A DNA stretch of 11,597 nucleotides from Planctomycetota bacterium (GTDB lineage: Bacteria; Planctomycetota; DG-23; SLPQ01). Within the stretch, counting starts at the first letter, position 1; each line of letters begins with the position of its first letter. Below the pieces are notes generated by a model. That model saw only the letters and a program-made list of their open reading frames with translations, made no database searches and was not told the DNA's origin. Of the stretch, positions 1-6,277 are shown one piece after another. The stretch covers positions 1 through 11,597 of the forward strand of contig JAGHCE010000226.1 in the NCBI GenBank assembly GCA_021160625.1. The letters are read 5' to 3'. Made by a program: the position numbers and the translations under genes.

Positions 1-2
1 CG

Positions 3-578
3 TGGTCGGAGGTTTTCAAGGACCTGGCCGAGCGGGGTCTTTCCGGCGTGCGCTACGTTGTCTCTGACGACCACAAGGGGCTTGTGGCGGCCATCAAGCG
101 ACACTTTCAGGGGGTGCTGTGGCAGCGGTGCCAGGTGCACTTTGTGAGGAACGTTCTGGGACACGTGCGCAAGGGCGACCGCAAGCGTGTGCTGGAGCTT
201 TTGCGGGGGATAACGAACGCGAGGAGCCTGGAGACGGCCAGAGAAGCCTTGCGAGGTGCTGTGAAGAGGTTAAACGAAGATTACCCCCAGGTAGCAGGGA
301 TGCTGGACGAGCACGGCGAGGAGATACTGGCGGTTTACCAGCTGCCCGAGGGGCACCGCAAGCGAATGCGCTCGACGAACATGGTTGAGCGATTGAACCA
401 GGAGTTTCGCCGGCGGACGAGGGTGGTGAGGATATTCCCGGACGAGGCCTCGTGCATAAGGCTGTCTGCGGCGCTGGCGATGGAGATAAACGAGGAGTGG
501 ATGGAGAGGCGTTACCTGGACATGGAGGCCGAGGACCTTTCAGGCACTGAGGCCGCCGGGAAGCGGGAGGCGGCATGA
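3..578 (+). CDS. IS256-family (Mutator-type) transposase, 3' part only
   Basis: The reading frame is open from the first bases of the window, so the N-terminal half lies outside it; about 191 residues are visible. The protein would catalyse DDE-type transposition of its own insertion sequence. Visible family marks are the VVSDDHKGL stretch near residues 19-27, holding a catalytic Asp; the QRCQVHFVRN signature that follows; and STNMVERLNQEFRRR near residues 124-138, whose Glu (about residue 129) is the third acidic residue of the IS256 catalytic site. The C-terminal tail with RVVRIFP and NEEWMERRY is also typical. The stop codon is the first base triplet of a 10-bp inverted repeat. An internal GTG at position 48 is not the true start, because the residues before it continue the family sequence. 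I see no frameshift in the visible part, so the element may be intact. Family assignment is secure; the exact IS is not identified. Confidence 0.93.
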   Translation, partial: WSEVFKDLAERGLSGVRYVVSDDHKGLVAAIKRHFQGVLWQRCQVHFVRNVLGHVRKGDRKRVLELLRGITNARSLETAREALRGAVKRLNEDYPQVAGMLDEHGEEILAVYQLPEGHRKRMRSTNMVERLNQEFRRRTRVVRIFPDEASCIRLSAALAMEINEEWMERRYLDMEAEDLSGTEAAGKREAA

Positions 579-625
579 GGCTGTTAGTCGCTCCGGGCTA
601 CGCGCCTTAGCTCCCAACAGCCTCA
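576..625 (+). repeat. Inverted repeat (hairpin) just after the transposase stop
   Basis: TGAGGCTGTT at 576-585 is the exact reverse complement of AACAGCCTCA at 616-625, giving a 10-bp stem with a 30-nt loop. It begins at the TGA stop of the transposase. No T-run follows, so it is not a classical intrinsic terminator. It may limit read-through or belong to the IS end structure. Confidence 0.6.
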
Positions 626-640
626 AATCCCCAGAGATGA

Positions 641-668
641 ATTTACAGAACATTCGGGACTTGACTCC
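641..668. mobile_element. Probable right terminal inverted repeat of the IS256-type element
   Basis: The sequence beginning ATTTACAGAACATTCGGGAC resembles the terminal repeats of many IS256-family elements, which read roughly TTTACACAAAATTCTGGAC toward the outside. It lies about 60 bp after the transposase stop, where such an end is expected, and directly before recognisable YD-repeat coding sequence. The left end and the target duplication are outside the window, so the exact outer border (about 660-668) is uncertain. Confidence 0.6.
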
Positions 669-1043
669 GTGCTCACCTACGGCAACGACTCCTATAGCGA
701 GTACGAATACGACGGCGCAGGCAGGCTGACCGCGGTCAACAACCAGAAAGAAGACGCCACGGACATCTCCAAGTTCGCCTATTCACTCGACCCTGCAGGC
801 CTGCGGACGAAGATGAGTATCTCCGGCACCGCCTACACAAGCGCCGACGTAGCCTACGCCTATGACTCGGCCTACCAGCTGACAAAGGAGACCCGCACCG
901 GCGGCAATGCCTTCACGGCGAGTTTCTGGTACGACTCGGCGGGTAACAGGACGAAGAGACTCGTCGGCGCCTCGACCACTGCCTATGCCTACGACTACAT
1001 AGACAGGTTGACGAAAGACGGCGGCAACACGCGCAGGCAGTGA
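669..1043 (+). pseudogene. Rhs/YD-repeat protein fragment, truncated at both ends
   Basis: The frame encodes about five YD-type repeats of roughly 20-27 residues: YDGAGRLTAV near residue 14, LDPAGLRTKM near 40, YDSAYQLTKE near 65, YDSAGNRTKR near 88 and YDYIDRLTKD near 108. These repeats form the beta-sheet shell of Rhs, wall-associated and teneurin-like proteins, which are normally over 1000 residues long and secreted or surface bound. Here the upstream part is replaced by the IS end, and the frame stops after GGNTRRQ without an Rhs core, cleavage motif or toxin domain. There is no SD or convincing start codon; the first GTG at 669 is only the first possible one. I read this as a remnant left after IS insertion plus a 3' deletion. 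Its stop lies two bases from the stop of the convergent gene on the other strand. Confidence 0.85.
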
Positions 1044-1045
1044 GG

Positions 1046-2077
1046 TCAGGGTGTCCAGGCGGCAGACCTTGCAGCGAGGACGTTTTCAACGGGCGTGTCA
1101 TATGCGACGATGCCCGTGCCGAGAATAAAGCCGGGGACACCGCTGCACCGGGCCATTATGGCGCGGGCCTGGTCAGCGATTTTTTCGGCCGGGCCGAGGC
1201 TGGCGAGGACGGGGTCCACATTTTTGCGCCAGGGGCGCGGCGCCTTTGAGCATTTCTCGATAAAGACGTCCGTGTCAGCGGGCCAGTCGCAGAGAATCTG
1301 TGTTGCGGTGGTGGCGAGGTAGCTCTCGAGTACGGGTGTCGTATCGCCGCCGATGACGAGCGGGAGGTGCACTTCCCCGGCGTTCCGGAGGGAGAAAAAG
1401 AGCTCCTTGTACACGGGAACGATGAGCGACTCGAAGATGCCGGGCGAGAGAAGCGGCGGTGCGGCTTGGCTGTCGAAGACGACGACTCCGCAGCCGGAGG
1501 TCTGCCTTGCCGCGCGGGCATAGTCAAAAGCCACCCCGGCGCAGAAGTCCAGGAGTCCCCTGGCGCGTTCGGGCTCCATCGCGGCGAGTATGATGAACTT
1601 CTCGGATCCCAAGAGCTTCGAGGCGAGTGTGGCAGGCCCCGAAACGGCCACGCGGACGTAGACCTCGTCGCCGATTGTCTCGTTGGCCAGCCGCGCAGCT
1701 TCCAGAACCAGCGGCGCCCGGCCGCGGGTGGCAATCCGTGTGCTGTCGAGGTCGGCTGCCTCCTCCGGCTCGCCGATGAGCGTGCCCTCGACCTCGGGGG
1801 CAGAGTTGTCGTCCAGGAAGCGGACCCGCGCGCCGAGGGCCTCCGGCTCGATGTTGTAGACGTCGATCCCGACGGTCAAAAGATCCGCATTATAGGTCTC
1901 GTACTCGGCGATGACGGCATCTGCCAGGAGGCGTTCATCCTGCGCGACTTGGGAGGGGGGCCGTCCGATAAGGGCGGCCTTGTGCTCGTAGATTGCGGGG
2001 ACGAACGGCACACGGTCGGCCGGCTTTCCCGCCAGAACCACGTCCATCCTTTCCCGTGGCGACATCTTTGAATCCAT
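1046..2077 (-). CDS. Uroporphyrinogen-decarboxylase-fold protein (MtaA/UroD-like paralogue)
   Basis: The 343-residue length fits the UroD/MtaA superfamily. Seen in order: RERMDVVLAGKPADRVPFVP near residues 8-27 (family N-terminus), GPATLASKLLG at 147-157, a FDS...SPGIFESLIVPVYKELF block near 201-227, VIGGDTTPVLES near 241-252, KNVDP near 285-289, and the C-terminal GFILGTGIVAYDTPVENV block near 316-333. It is not HemE: the haem-pathway N-terminal RQAGRY motif is absent. Corrinoid methyltransferase members usually carry HxC before the G-N/D-T-T-P loop as zinc ligands; here that position reads LVIGGD, so the metal site looks lost. Substrate is therefore unknown. The ATG at 2077 has AAGGGA about 10 nt upstream and lies 14 bp after the acetyltransferase stop, so it is probably the last gene of the marC-like operon. 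Confidence 0.82.
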   Translation of the reverse strand: MDSKMSPRERMDVVLAGKPADRVPFVPAIYEHKAALIGRPPSQVAQDERLLADAVIAEYETYNADLLTVGIDVYNIEPEALGARVRFLDDNSAPEVEGTLIGEPEEAADLDSTRIATRGRAPLVLEAARLANETIGDEVYVRVAVSGPATLASKLLGSEKFIILAAMEPERARGLLDFCAGVAFDYARAARQTSGCGVVVFDSQAAPPLLSPGIFESLIVPVYKELFFSLRNAGEVHLPLVIGGDTTPVLESYLATTATQILCDWPADTDVFIEKCSKAPRPWRKNVDPVLASLGPAEKIADQARAIMARCSGVPGFILGTGIVAYDTPVENVLAARSAAWTP

Positions 2078-2091
2078 ACCTTTTGTGTCCC

Positions 2092-3186
2092 TTAGAAGTG
2101 ATCCGGAGAAAACATATACGGCTCGTTCTCCGGAAAAAGTAATTCCATAAACGCCGCCGCATCGCCTGAAATCTCCACCCCGTCAGAAAGGGCGACCTCC
2201 CGTGGATCGCGGAAACCCGTCAGCACCTGGAAGAGCGTCGCGGCCGGGATTTTCAATCTCCCTGTGCCCGCCTCGGCCGCCGGGAGGGAAACCTTCGTCA
2301 CACCCAGGTCCGTCTCAACCTCGACGTCGAGAGAGGTGCTCTCTACGGAGGAAGCCCGGCCGGCCGAGTATGCATCGGCCAGCGCCCCCAGGAATGCGTC
2401 CTGGCTTATGATTCGTCCCATAACGCCGCCGGTAGTCCTGTACGTTCTCTCCACGACGCAGCCCAGCGGCCTCAACATCGCCACCAGCAGGTGATCGCCG
2501 GGCAAGGCAAAGACAATCTCTCCGTCACGCCTCTCTATGGCGGTCCGGACGAGCTCGGCCAGTATCGCGCGAAGCGCTTCTGGGTCACCGGTTTCGGCCT
2601 CGCAGACGATCGTCGAGGCCGGGAGTGCGTCCGTTACCGCGTAGCCCGCAAAAGCGCCCCTGCCGTCCTCAACTACGAATATCTCCGGCCTGTGCTTGAA
2701 GGCGCTGCCGTGGGGGTAACGCCTGAAGGTCTCGGGGTCCCTCGCGACCGAAAGAGTCCGCCGGGCGTTGTTCCTGTTGAAGAGAGGGATAATCGCTTCA
2801 AGGTCGCCAGAGGTAAAGGGGCGCACGTTGAAAGGCGTATCGGCGCCCAGGACGCGCTCGGCGTCGCGCGTCCGGACTCTCGCGCGGACCTCGAAACCGC
2901 AGGCGGCGTAGTCGAACTTCTCGTAGAAATGCTCTATCCCGAAAAGTAGCGCTACGTCGTAGCCCCCCTTTTGCAGGAAGCTGCTGGTGTCCTCCATTAC
3001 GATACGGGAATACCCCTTCATCCGGTGCTGGTGGGCGGTCCCAACGCCGGCGATACCGCCGACGCGCACTACCGCCTGGCCGAAATGTACGTGCAGCTTG
3101 CGTATATTCAGCCACGAAACGGCCTCGCCGTCGACCAGAAGCGTCCGCCGGAGCCACTTGCCCTTTTCTTCACTGACGATTTCCAT
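2092..3186 (-). CDS. Eis-like GNAT N-acetyltransferase with C-terminal SCP2-type domain
   Basis: About 364 residues, close to the roughly 400 of the Eis family (two GNAT halves plus a sterol-carrier-like domain). The first GNAT half carries VGGIAGVGTAHQHRMKGYSR (about residues 43-62), where the R-x-K-G-x-S stretch matches the acetyl-CoA pyrophosphate loop, then LLFGIEHFYEKFDYAACGF with the Tyr that corresponds to the proposed general acid of mycobacterial Eis. The C-terminus (LTGFRDP, then AAFMELLFPEN, ending DHF) resembles the Eis C-terminal domain. In Eis the terminal Phe carboxylate is the proposed base, and this protein also ends in Phe. It probably transfers acetyl groups to an amine in the cytosol; the substrate cannot be read. 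I prefer ATG 3186 over GTG 3189 because GAGGTGA directly precedes the GTG and is better spaced for the ATG. It lies 46 bp after the marC-like stop. Confidence 0.85.
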   Translation of the reverse strand: MEIVSEEKGKWLRRTLLVDGEAVSWLNIRKLHVHFGQAVVRVGGIAGVGTAHQHRMKGYSRIVMEDTSSFLQKGGYDVALLFGIEHFYEKFDYAACGFEVRARVRTRDAERVLGADTPFNVRPFTSGDLEAIIPLFNRNNARRTLSVARDPETFRRYPHGSAFKHRPEIFVVEDGRGAFAGYAVTDALPASTIVCEAETGDPEALRAILAELVRTAIERRDGEIVFALPGDHLLVAMLRPLGCVVERTYRTTGGVMGRIISQDAFLGALADAYSAGRASSVESTSLDVEVETDLGVTKVSLPAAEAGTGRLKIPAATLFQVLTGFRDPREVALSDGVEISGDAAAFMELLFPENEPYMFSPDHF

Positions 3187-3232
3187 CACTCACCTCGCTC
3201 TTGCGCCGCGGCCGCCGCGACATTGTGTGCCC

Positions 3233-3517
3233 CTATCCGACAATTTCCATAATGCCCATCCTGACAAGGTGCACGGCGAACGCGGCCAGGAGTATTGAGA
3301 TTATCTTCGAGACGGCCTTGAGGCCTGCGGGGCCGATTGCCTTTCTTATGCGCTGTGCGGCCGCGAGGGAAATGCCCAGGACGGCGAGGGTGACAATAAA
3401 GGCGGCCACCGTCACGGCGTTGCCGTGCTCTGTCTGCAGAAGCGTCAGGGCCGTCAGGACCGCCGGGCCGATGATAAGCGGGATCACTGCCAGTACGATC
3501 TTTTGAAGGATATGCAT
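3233..3517 (-). CDS. Half-length MarC-family integral membrane protein (94 residues)
   Basis: The protein has three predicted membrane segments: KIVLAVIPLIIGPAVLTALTLL near residues 5-26, AVTVAAFIVTLAVLGISLAA near 34-53, and KIISILLAAFAVHLVRMGIMEIV near 71-93. IPLIIGPAVLTALTLL and the final GLKAVSKIISILLAAFAVHLVRMGI match the second half of MarC proteins, which normally have about 200 residues and six segments. The first half is missing. The start is ATG 3517, preceded by GGAGG at 7 nt and by a TTGACA/GATAAT promoter ending about 30 bp upstream, so this is not simply the tail of a longer frame. The in-frame upstream extension to 3649 crosses the promoter and shows no MarC similarity. MarC function is poorly known (inner-membrane protein, once linked to multiple antibiotic resistance). 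It might work as a homodimer of half-units; that is inference. Confidence 0.78.
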   Translation of the reverse strand: MHILQKIVLAVIPLIIGPAVLTALTLLQTEHGNAVTVAAFIVTLAVLGISLAAAQRIRKAIGPAGLKAVSKIISILLAAFAVHLVRMGIMEIVG

Positions 3518-3548
3518 CAAAACCTCCGCCGAAACAGACCACGTTCGG

Positions 3549-3576
3549 ATTATCCGGGTACCTGCAACCATGTCAA
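3549..3576 (-). promoter_or_regulatory. Sigma-70-type promoter for the marC-like operon
   Basis: On the minus strand TTGACA (3576-3571) is followed after 16 bp by GATAAT (3554-3549). Transcription would start near 3541, giving a leader of about 24 nt that contains the GGAGG of the marC-like gene. It is back to back with the tRNA-Pro promoter. Confidence 0.7.
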
Positions 3577-3626
3577 GACAAGCCGCCGAGTGGGAGGTCT
3601 TCGCCCCCTTCCTGTTATGGGGGAAG

Positions 3627-3654
3627 TTGACAACAGCGAGTTGGCACATATAGT
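3627..3654 (+). promoter_or_regulatory. Sigma-70-type promoter for tRNA-Pro
   Basis: TTGACA at 3627-3632 and TATAGT at 3649-3654 with a 16-bp spacer. The predicted start near 3661 gives a leader of about 22 nt before the mature tRNA. Confidence 0.7.
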
Positions 3655-3682
3655 TGTATATGCACCGCGCATCTCAAGAGGT

Positions 3683-3760
3683 CGGGGAGTAGCTCAGCTT
3701 GGCTAGAGCGCAGCGTTCGGGACGCTGAGGTCGCAGGTTCAAATCCTGTCTCCCCGACCA
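3683..3760 (+). tRNA. tRNA-Pro, anticodon CGG
   Basis: A 78-nt cloverleaf can be drawn fully: acceptor stem CGGGGAG pairing with CTCCCCG, D-arm GCTC/GAGC, anticodon stem CAGCG/CGCTG with loop TTCGGGA (anticodon CGG, reading CCG codons), T-arm GCAGG/CCTGT around TTCAAAT, discriminator A and an encoded CCA. The unusual C at position 1 of the acceptor stem and the CGGGA loop are typical of bacterial tRNA-Pro. It stands alone with its own promoter. Confidence 0.97.
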
Positions 3761-3790
3761 TTTTCATTTGTGCAACAAATGAAAATGGTC
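3756..3790 (+). repeat. Perfect 16-bp inverted repeat that includes the tRNA-Pro 3' end
   Basis: GACCATTTTCATTTGT (3756-3771) and ACAAATGAAAATGGTC (3775-3790) are exact reverse complements separated by GCA. The left arm starts inside the tRNA acceptor and uses its last five bases GACCA. The stem is AT-rich and has no following T-run. It could be a transcription end or processing hairpin of the tRNA precursor, or the relic of an element that used the tRNA end. Confidence 0.8.
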
Positions 3791-3823
3791 AGAGCAGGAA
3801 AGCAGTAGAACAGTAGAGCAGGA
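3791..3823. repeat. Short purine-rich degenerate repeat
   Basis: AGAGCAGGA occurs at 3791-3799 and again at 3815-3823, with AGCAGTAGAA and ACAGTAGAGC between them. It is a small degenerate direct repeat directly after the tRNA palindrome. No function is visible. Confidence 0.4.
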
Positions 3824-3963
3824 GAAAAGAGAAAACCTCCACGAGCACGAGGGACACCACAAAACAAAACGCGCACTCACCTGCGGTCTCCTGTTCACCT
3901 GATCAATTGCTCAGAAGGGTTCTGTGCAGGGCCTTTGTCTTCGAAACACTGGAGGTGTGAGCG

Positions 3964-4302
3964 ATGCGCAAGATGATTGCATTCTGCGGGTTGGACTGTG
4001 CCGTGTGTGGAGCATATCTTGCAACGCAGGCCGATGACGACGCCTTGCGCGCCAAGACGGCCGGGGAGTGGTCCGCCCGCTTCAACGTGGACATCCCCCC
4101 TGAAGAGATTAACTGCGACGGCTGCCGCTCCGAGGGGCGCAAGTTCTTTTATTGCGCCACGATGTGCGAACTTCGCAAGTGCGGCATCGAAAAAGGCGTG
4201 GACACCTGCGCCGCTTGTGATGAGTACCCCTGCGAGAAGATGGAGGCGTTCTTCCAGGCCGCTCCCGATGCCCGCGCCGCACTCGAGGCGCTGCGGGAGT
4301 AG
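3964..4302 (+). CDS. Cysteine-rich DUF3795 family protein
   Basis: A 112-residue soluble protein with eleven cysteines at about residues 8, 12, 15, 51, 54, 64, 68, 73, 82, 85 and 90. The N-terminal IAFCGLDCAVCGAY and the later CDGCRSEG, CATMCELRKC and CAACDEYPCEKME patterns are the hallmark of DUF3795, probably a zinc- or iron-sulfur-binding fold; no reaction is known. The ATG at 3964 has GGAGG at 3951-3955, 8 nt upstream. No signal peptide or membrane segment is present, so it is cytosolic. It sits alone between the tRNA-Pro hairpin and a repeat-filled gap and appears to be a single-gene unit; I see no clear promoter in the 170 bp before it. Confidence 0.85.
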   Translation: MRKMIAFCGLDCAVCGAYLATQADDDALRAKTAGEWSARFNVDIPPEEINCDGCRSEGRKFFYCATMCELRKCGIEKGVDTCAACDEYPCEKMEAFFQAAPDARAALEALRE

Positions 4303-4346
4303 TCCGCTAAGTGGTTCCAATCGGTGTGATGCGGAACTTGATTTTC

Positions 4347-4373
4347 CGCAGATTACGCAGATTACACAGATTA
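4347..4373. repeat. Three tandem 9-mers of the CGCAGATTA type
   Basis: CGCAGATTA, CGCAGATTA and CACAGATTA stand head to tail. Similar short arrays are scattered between genes in many planctomycete-like genomes (from memory). It opens the 378-bp gene-free stretch 4303-4681, which holds only this and the repeats listed next. Confidence 0.75.
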
Positions 4374-4380
4374 GGAACCA

Positions 4381-4411
4381 TGTAGGGTGCGGCTTGCCGC
4401 ACGCGGAATCA
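4381..4411. repeat. Dispersed hairpin repeat, GC-variant copy
   Basis: The unit starts TGTAGG and ends CACGCGGAAT around the hairpin GTGCGGCTTGCCGCAC (4387-4402; 7-bp stem, TT loop). It shares its flanks with the copies at 4580 and 6847, while both arms of the stem differ together, so the fold is kept. Confidence 0.75.
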
Positions 4412-4482
4412 GACAAACCATGCCTCGCCCCTACCGCCACGCGGGATGTGATGATGGCGTACCAACGTAAGAGAATGCCTCA

Positions 4483-4508
4483 CGCAAAGCCGCAAAGGTC
4501 GCAAAGAA
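4483..4508. repeat. Three tandem CGCAAAG units
   Basis: CGCAAAG begins at 4483, 4491 and 4500 (spacing 8 and 9 bp) and is followed by AAGAAAAGA. It is the second common type of short intergenic array in this stretch. Confidence 0.7.
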
Positions 4509-4579
4509 GAAAAGACACGGCGGGGCAAGATTTATGTGCCCGTGGTGTGGCGTATCCGCCGTGGCGGGCCACCAGCATA

Positions 4580-4610
4580 TGTAGGGTGGGCTTTAGCCCA
4601 CGCGGAATAA
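4580..4610. repeat. Dispersed hairpin repeat, main copy A
   Basis: The hairpin GTGGGCTTTAGCCCAC lies inside the same TGTAGG...CGCGGAATAA frame. It differs from the copy at 6847-6877 at one position in the loop (T versus C) over 31 bases. A shorter relative, the perfect palindrome GGGCTGCAGCCC, follows at 4631-4642. Confidence 0.8.
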
Positions 4611-4681
4611 TTATGGAGGTTATATAAGGTGGGCTGCAGCCCCCCCCTACACAGCCACCAGTGCCACATTTTTTGAGCCCG

Positions 4682-5572
4682 TTACATTCTTGGGTGTTCG
4701 GCGTCGTAGTTTTTTACTTTTTCGAGGATGGCGGGGCGCGACTCTTCCATCATATCGTGCCAGCCGCCGCTGTATGACGCCGTTCGCCTCTCCCAGGAGC
4801 GCGACTCGATGCCGCCGAGGAAGCGCTGCTTGAACTCGTCGAGCTTGGCGCCGTAGATGTGGAAGCTGTCTGAGTGGTCGACGTAGCGACCCAGGCGCAA
4901 GTCAAGCGAGGGATTAAGTTCGACGACGCGGTCTCTCATCATCTTCATAAGCCGGATGAAGGCAAACGAGTTCATAAACGCCGCGTCATAGGCGTCGCGG
5001 CTGCGGAAATGGACGTTCATATTGAGGTATGGCTTGCCGTCCGTGCCGGGCAGGATGCGAAACCATATCCTCTGGAGGCACGGCGGAGATGCCCAGCCGG
5101 GATCCTGCCAGGGCTTCCAGAGGGATATCTGGTTCGAGCGCTTGAAGGTCTGCTTTGGATTGTCGATGCCGGCCAAGCGACGCGCCACAATCTCAAACTG
5201 GTCGATCGGCTCCGGCACGCCGGGGACGTCATAGGCGAACATCCTCGCGTGGTACGTGTACTCCCAGCGCTCGTCGTCAGGGTCGTTTATGTCCCTTTGC
5301 CAGTGGTCCTTTATCCCCTCGCAGACCTCCATCGAGTACTCTTCGAGGTCCGCAGGTCCGCCGGGGAAACACAGGTGAATCATCGGCTCACAAAGCGGCT
5401 TCGTCACGATGTAGGTCATCGTGGCCTCGATGCTGGCCGCGTCGCCGGGCTTGTCATACGACGTGGCCACCCGGCAGCCCTCACGGTACAGGCGCCCGAC
5501 TGCCTCCTCCCAGGCCTTTGCGAGACAGTCGGCCTCCACAAACAGGACCGGAACATCGGTATTTTCCGCCAC
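4682..5572 (-). CDS. Thymidylate-synthase (ThyA) superfamily protein of unknown exact substrate
   Basis: About 296 residues. In the numbering of the longer frame from ATG 5602, the C-terminal two thirds carry the ThyA active-site set: FKRSNQISLW (153-162, like the phosphate-binding Arg region), PPCLQRIWF (173-181) with the nucleophile Cys175, FRSRDAYDAAFMN (199-211) with Arg, Ser, Asp and Asn in the canonical spacing, and SFHIYG (246-251) with the His and Tyr that contact the nucleotide sugar. The retained Asn211 corresponds to the residue that favours dUMP in ThyA and is Asp in dCMP hydroxymethylases. The usual His after Cys is Leu. The first 130 residues are not recognised. I choose GTG 5572 because GAGGAGG lies 5 nt before it; ATG 5602 (306 residues) has no good SD. 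It lies 89 bp downstream of the tautomerase gene on the same strand. Confidence 0.8.
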   Translation of the reverse strand: MAENTDVPVLFVEADCLAKAWEEAVGRLYREGCRVATSYDKPGDAASIEATMTYIVTKPLCEPMIHLCFPGGPADLEEYSMEVCEGIKDHWQRDINDPDDERWEYTYHARMFAYDVPGVPEPIDQFEIVARRLAGIDNPKQTFKRSNQISLWKPWQDPGWASPPCLQRIWFRILPGTDGKPYLNMNVHFRSRDAYDAAFMNSFAFIRLMKMMRDRVVELNPSLDLRLGRYVDHSDSFHIYGAKLDEFKQRFLGGIESRSWERRTASYSGGWHDMMEESRPAILEKVKNYDAEHPRM

Positions 5573-5633
5573 GGCGCCCTCCTCAGTAACGTGAAGCCCC
5601 ATTTCTTTTTGCCCCGTGCCGCCATCCTCAGAT

Positions 5634-5673
5634 GTCGAGGGCGAGGGGCGCCCCTTCGTCCCTACACGTCGAC
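5634..5673 (-). repeat. Imperfect GC-rich hairpin overlapping the tautomerase stop
   Basis: AGGGCGAGGGGC (5638-5649) folds on GCCCCTTCGTCCCT (5650-5663) with two single-base bulges, extended by GTCGA/TCGAC on the outside. It covers the last codons and stop of the tautomerase gene. It may slow transcription or stabilise the mRNA end before the ThyA-like gene; no T-run is present. Confidence 0.45.
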
Positions 5674-6051
5674 CTTGTAGCCGAAGTCCAATTCGCTGGC
5701 GGGAATGCCTCCCCGCATACCCCAGTTCTCAAGCGGCGGCTCGTAAAGGATGATGTGAACGTCGGCGGGAGCGATGCCGAGCTTCTCGAAATTGGCGACG
5801 ATGCGCTGGTAGAGAGAGCGCTTCGCCTCGGCCGTGCGTCCAGGGAAAAGCGTGATCTCGACGAGGGTGAAATTGTCGGCGCTTGAGTCGGGAATCTGGA
5901 AATCATCCGCCTCAAACTCCGCCACCCTGCTGATTCGATGGCCGTCGGGAACCTTTATCGCCTCGATGAGCGCCGCCGCAACGGCATCCAAAAGCGCTCG
6001 CTTCCCCGATTCCCCCCGCCCCTTGCGTACACTAATCTTTACTACAGGCAT
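5662..6051 (-). CDS. Tautomerase-family protein (double-length 4-oxalocrotonate-tautomerase type)
   Basis: The 129-residue product begins Met-Pro; after Met removal Pro1 is the general base of the superfamily. The first half has VKISVRKGRGESGKRALLDAV (about residues 4-24). The second half repeats the pattern with VEITLFPGRTAEAKRSLYQR (about 64-83) and ends in DVHIILYEPPLENWGMRGG (97-115), the signature of the longer fused tautomerases. These enzymes interconvert keto and enol forms of small acids, or dehalogenate them, in the cytosol; the substrate here is unknown. The ATG at 6051 has AGAGGA 8 nt upstream. It reads away from the small membrane protein/YbjQ pair across a 226-bp gap, and the ThyA-like gene follows 89 bp downstream. 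Confidence 0.88.
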   Translation of the reverse strand: MPVVKISVRKGRGESGKRALLDAVAAALIEAIKVPDGHRISRVAEFEADDFQIPDSSADNFTLVEITLFPGRTAEAKRSLYQRIVANFEKLGIAPADVHIILYEPPLENWGMRGGIPASELDFGYKVDV

Positions 6052-6277
6052 CCGACGGGTCCTCTCAAAAAGCCCCTATATTGCCGCGCGGCCGCCTAAA
6101 AATCGGCCCGCAGGCAATGCATTGTAGCGCCCCTTGGCGGTCGATTCAAGCGGCCACACCTCTGGAAAGCCGCGCAGGGTCCGCAAACATCGGGGGACTT
6201 GTGTAGAATAACCGGACGGGAATCCGTGTATGATGATTTGAGACGGCAGTGCGGCCGGTGTATTCGGGAGGCATGCG

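Noticed and set aside
576..625. Rho-independent terminator after the transposase
   Set aside because: The stem is good but the loop is 30 nt and no T-run follows.
1367..2071. 234-codon plus-strand ORF
   Set aside because: Antisense to the UroD-fold gene, which has clear motifs; no recognisable domain on this strand.
3518..3649. 44-residue N-terminal extension of the MarC-like protein
   Set aside because: The promoter and SD for the ATG at 3517 lie inside it and it shows no MarC similarity.
3895..4440. 181-codon minus-strand ORF
   Set aside because: Antisense to the DUF3795 gene; its ICVICVIC part is only the translated 9-mer tandem repeat.
4874..5680. 268-codon plus-strand ORF
   Set aside because: Antisense to the ThyA-like gene, caused by high GC content; no motifs.
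6199..6234. Promoter TTGTGT...TATGAT for the small membrane protein/YbjQ pair
   Set aside because: The spacer is about 24 bp, too long for a sigma-70 promoter; no better pair was found.
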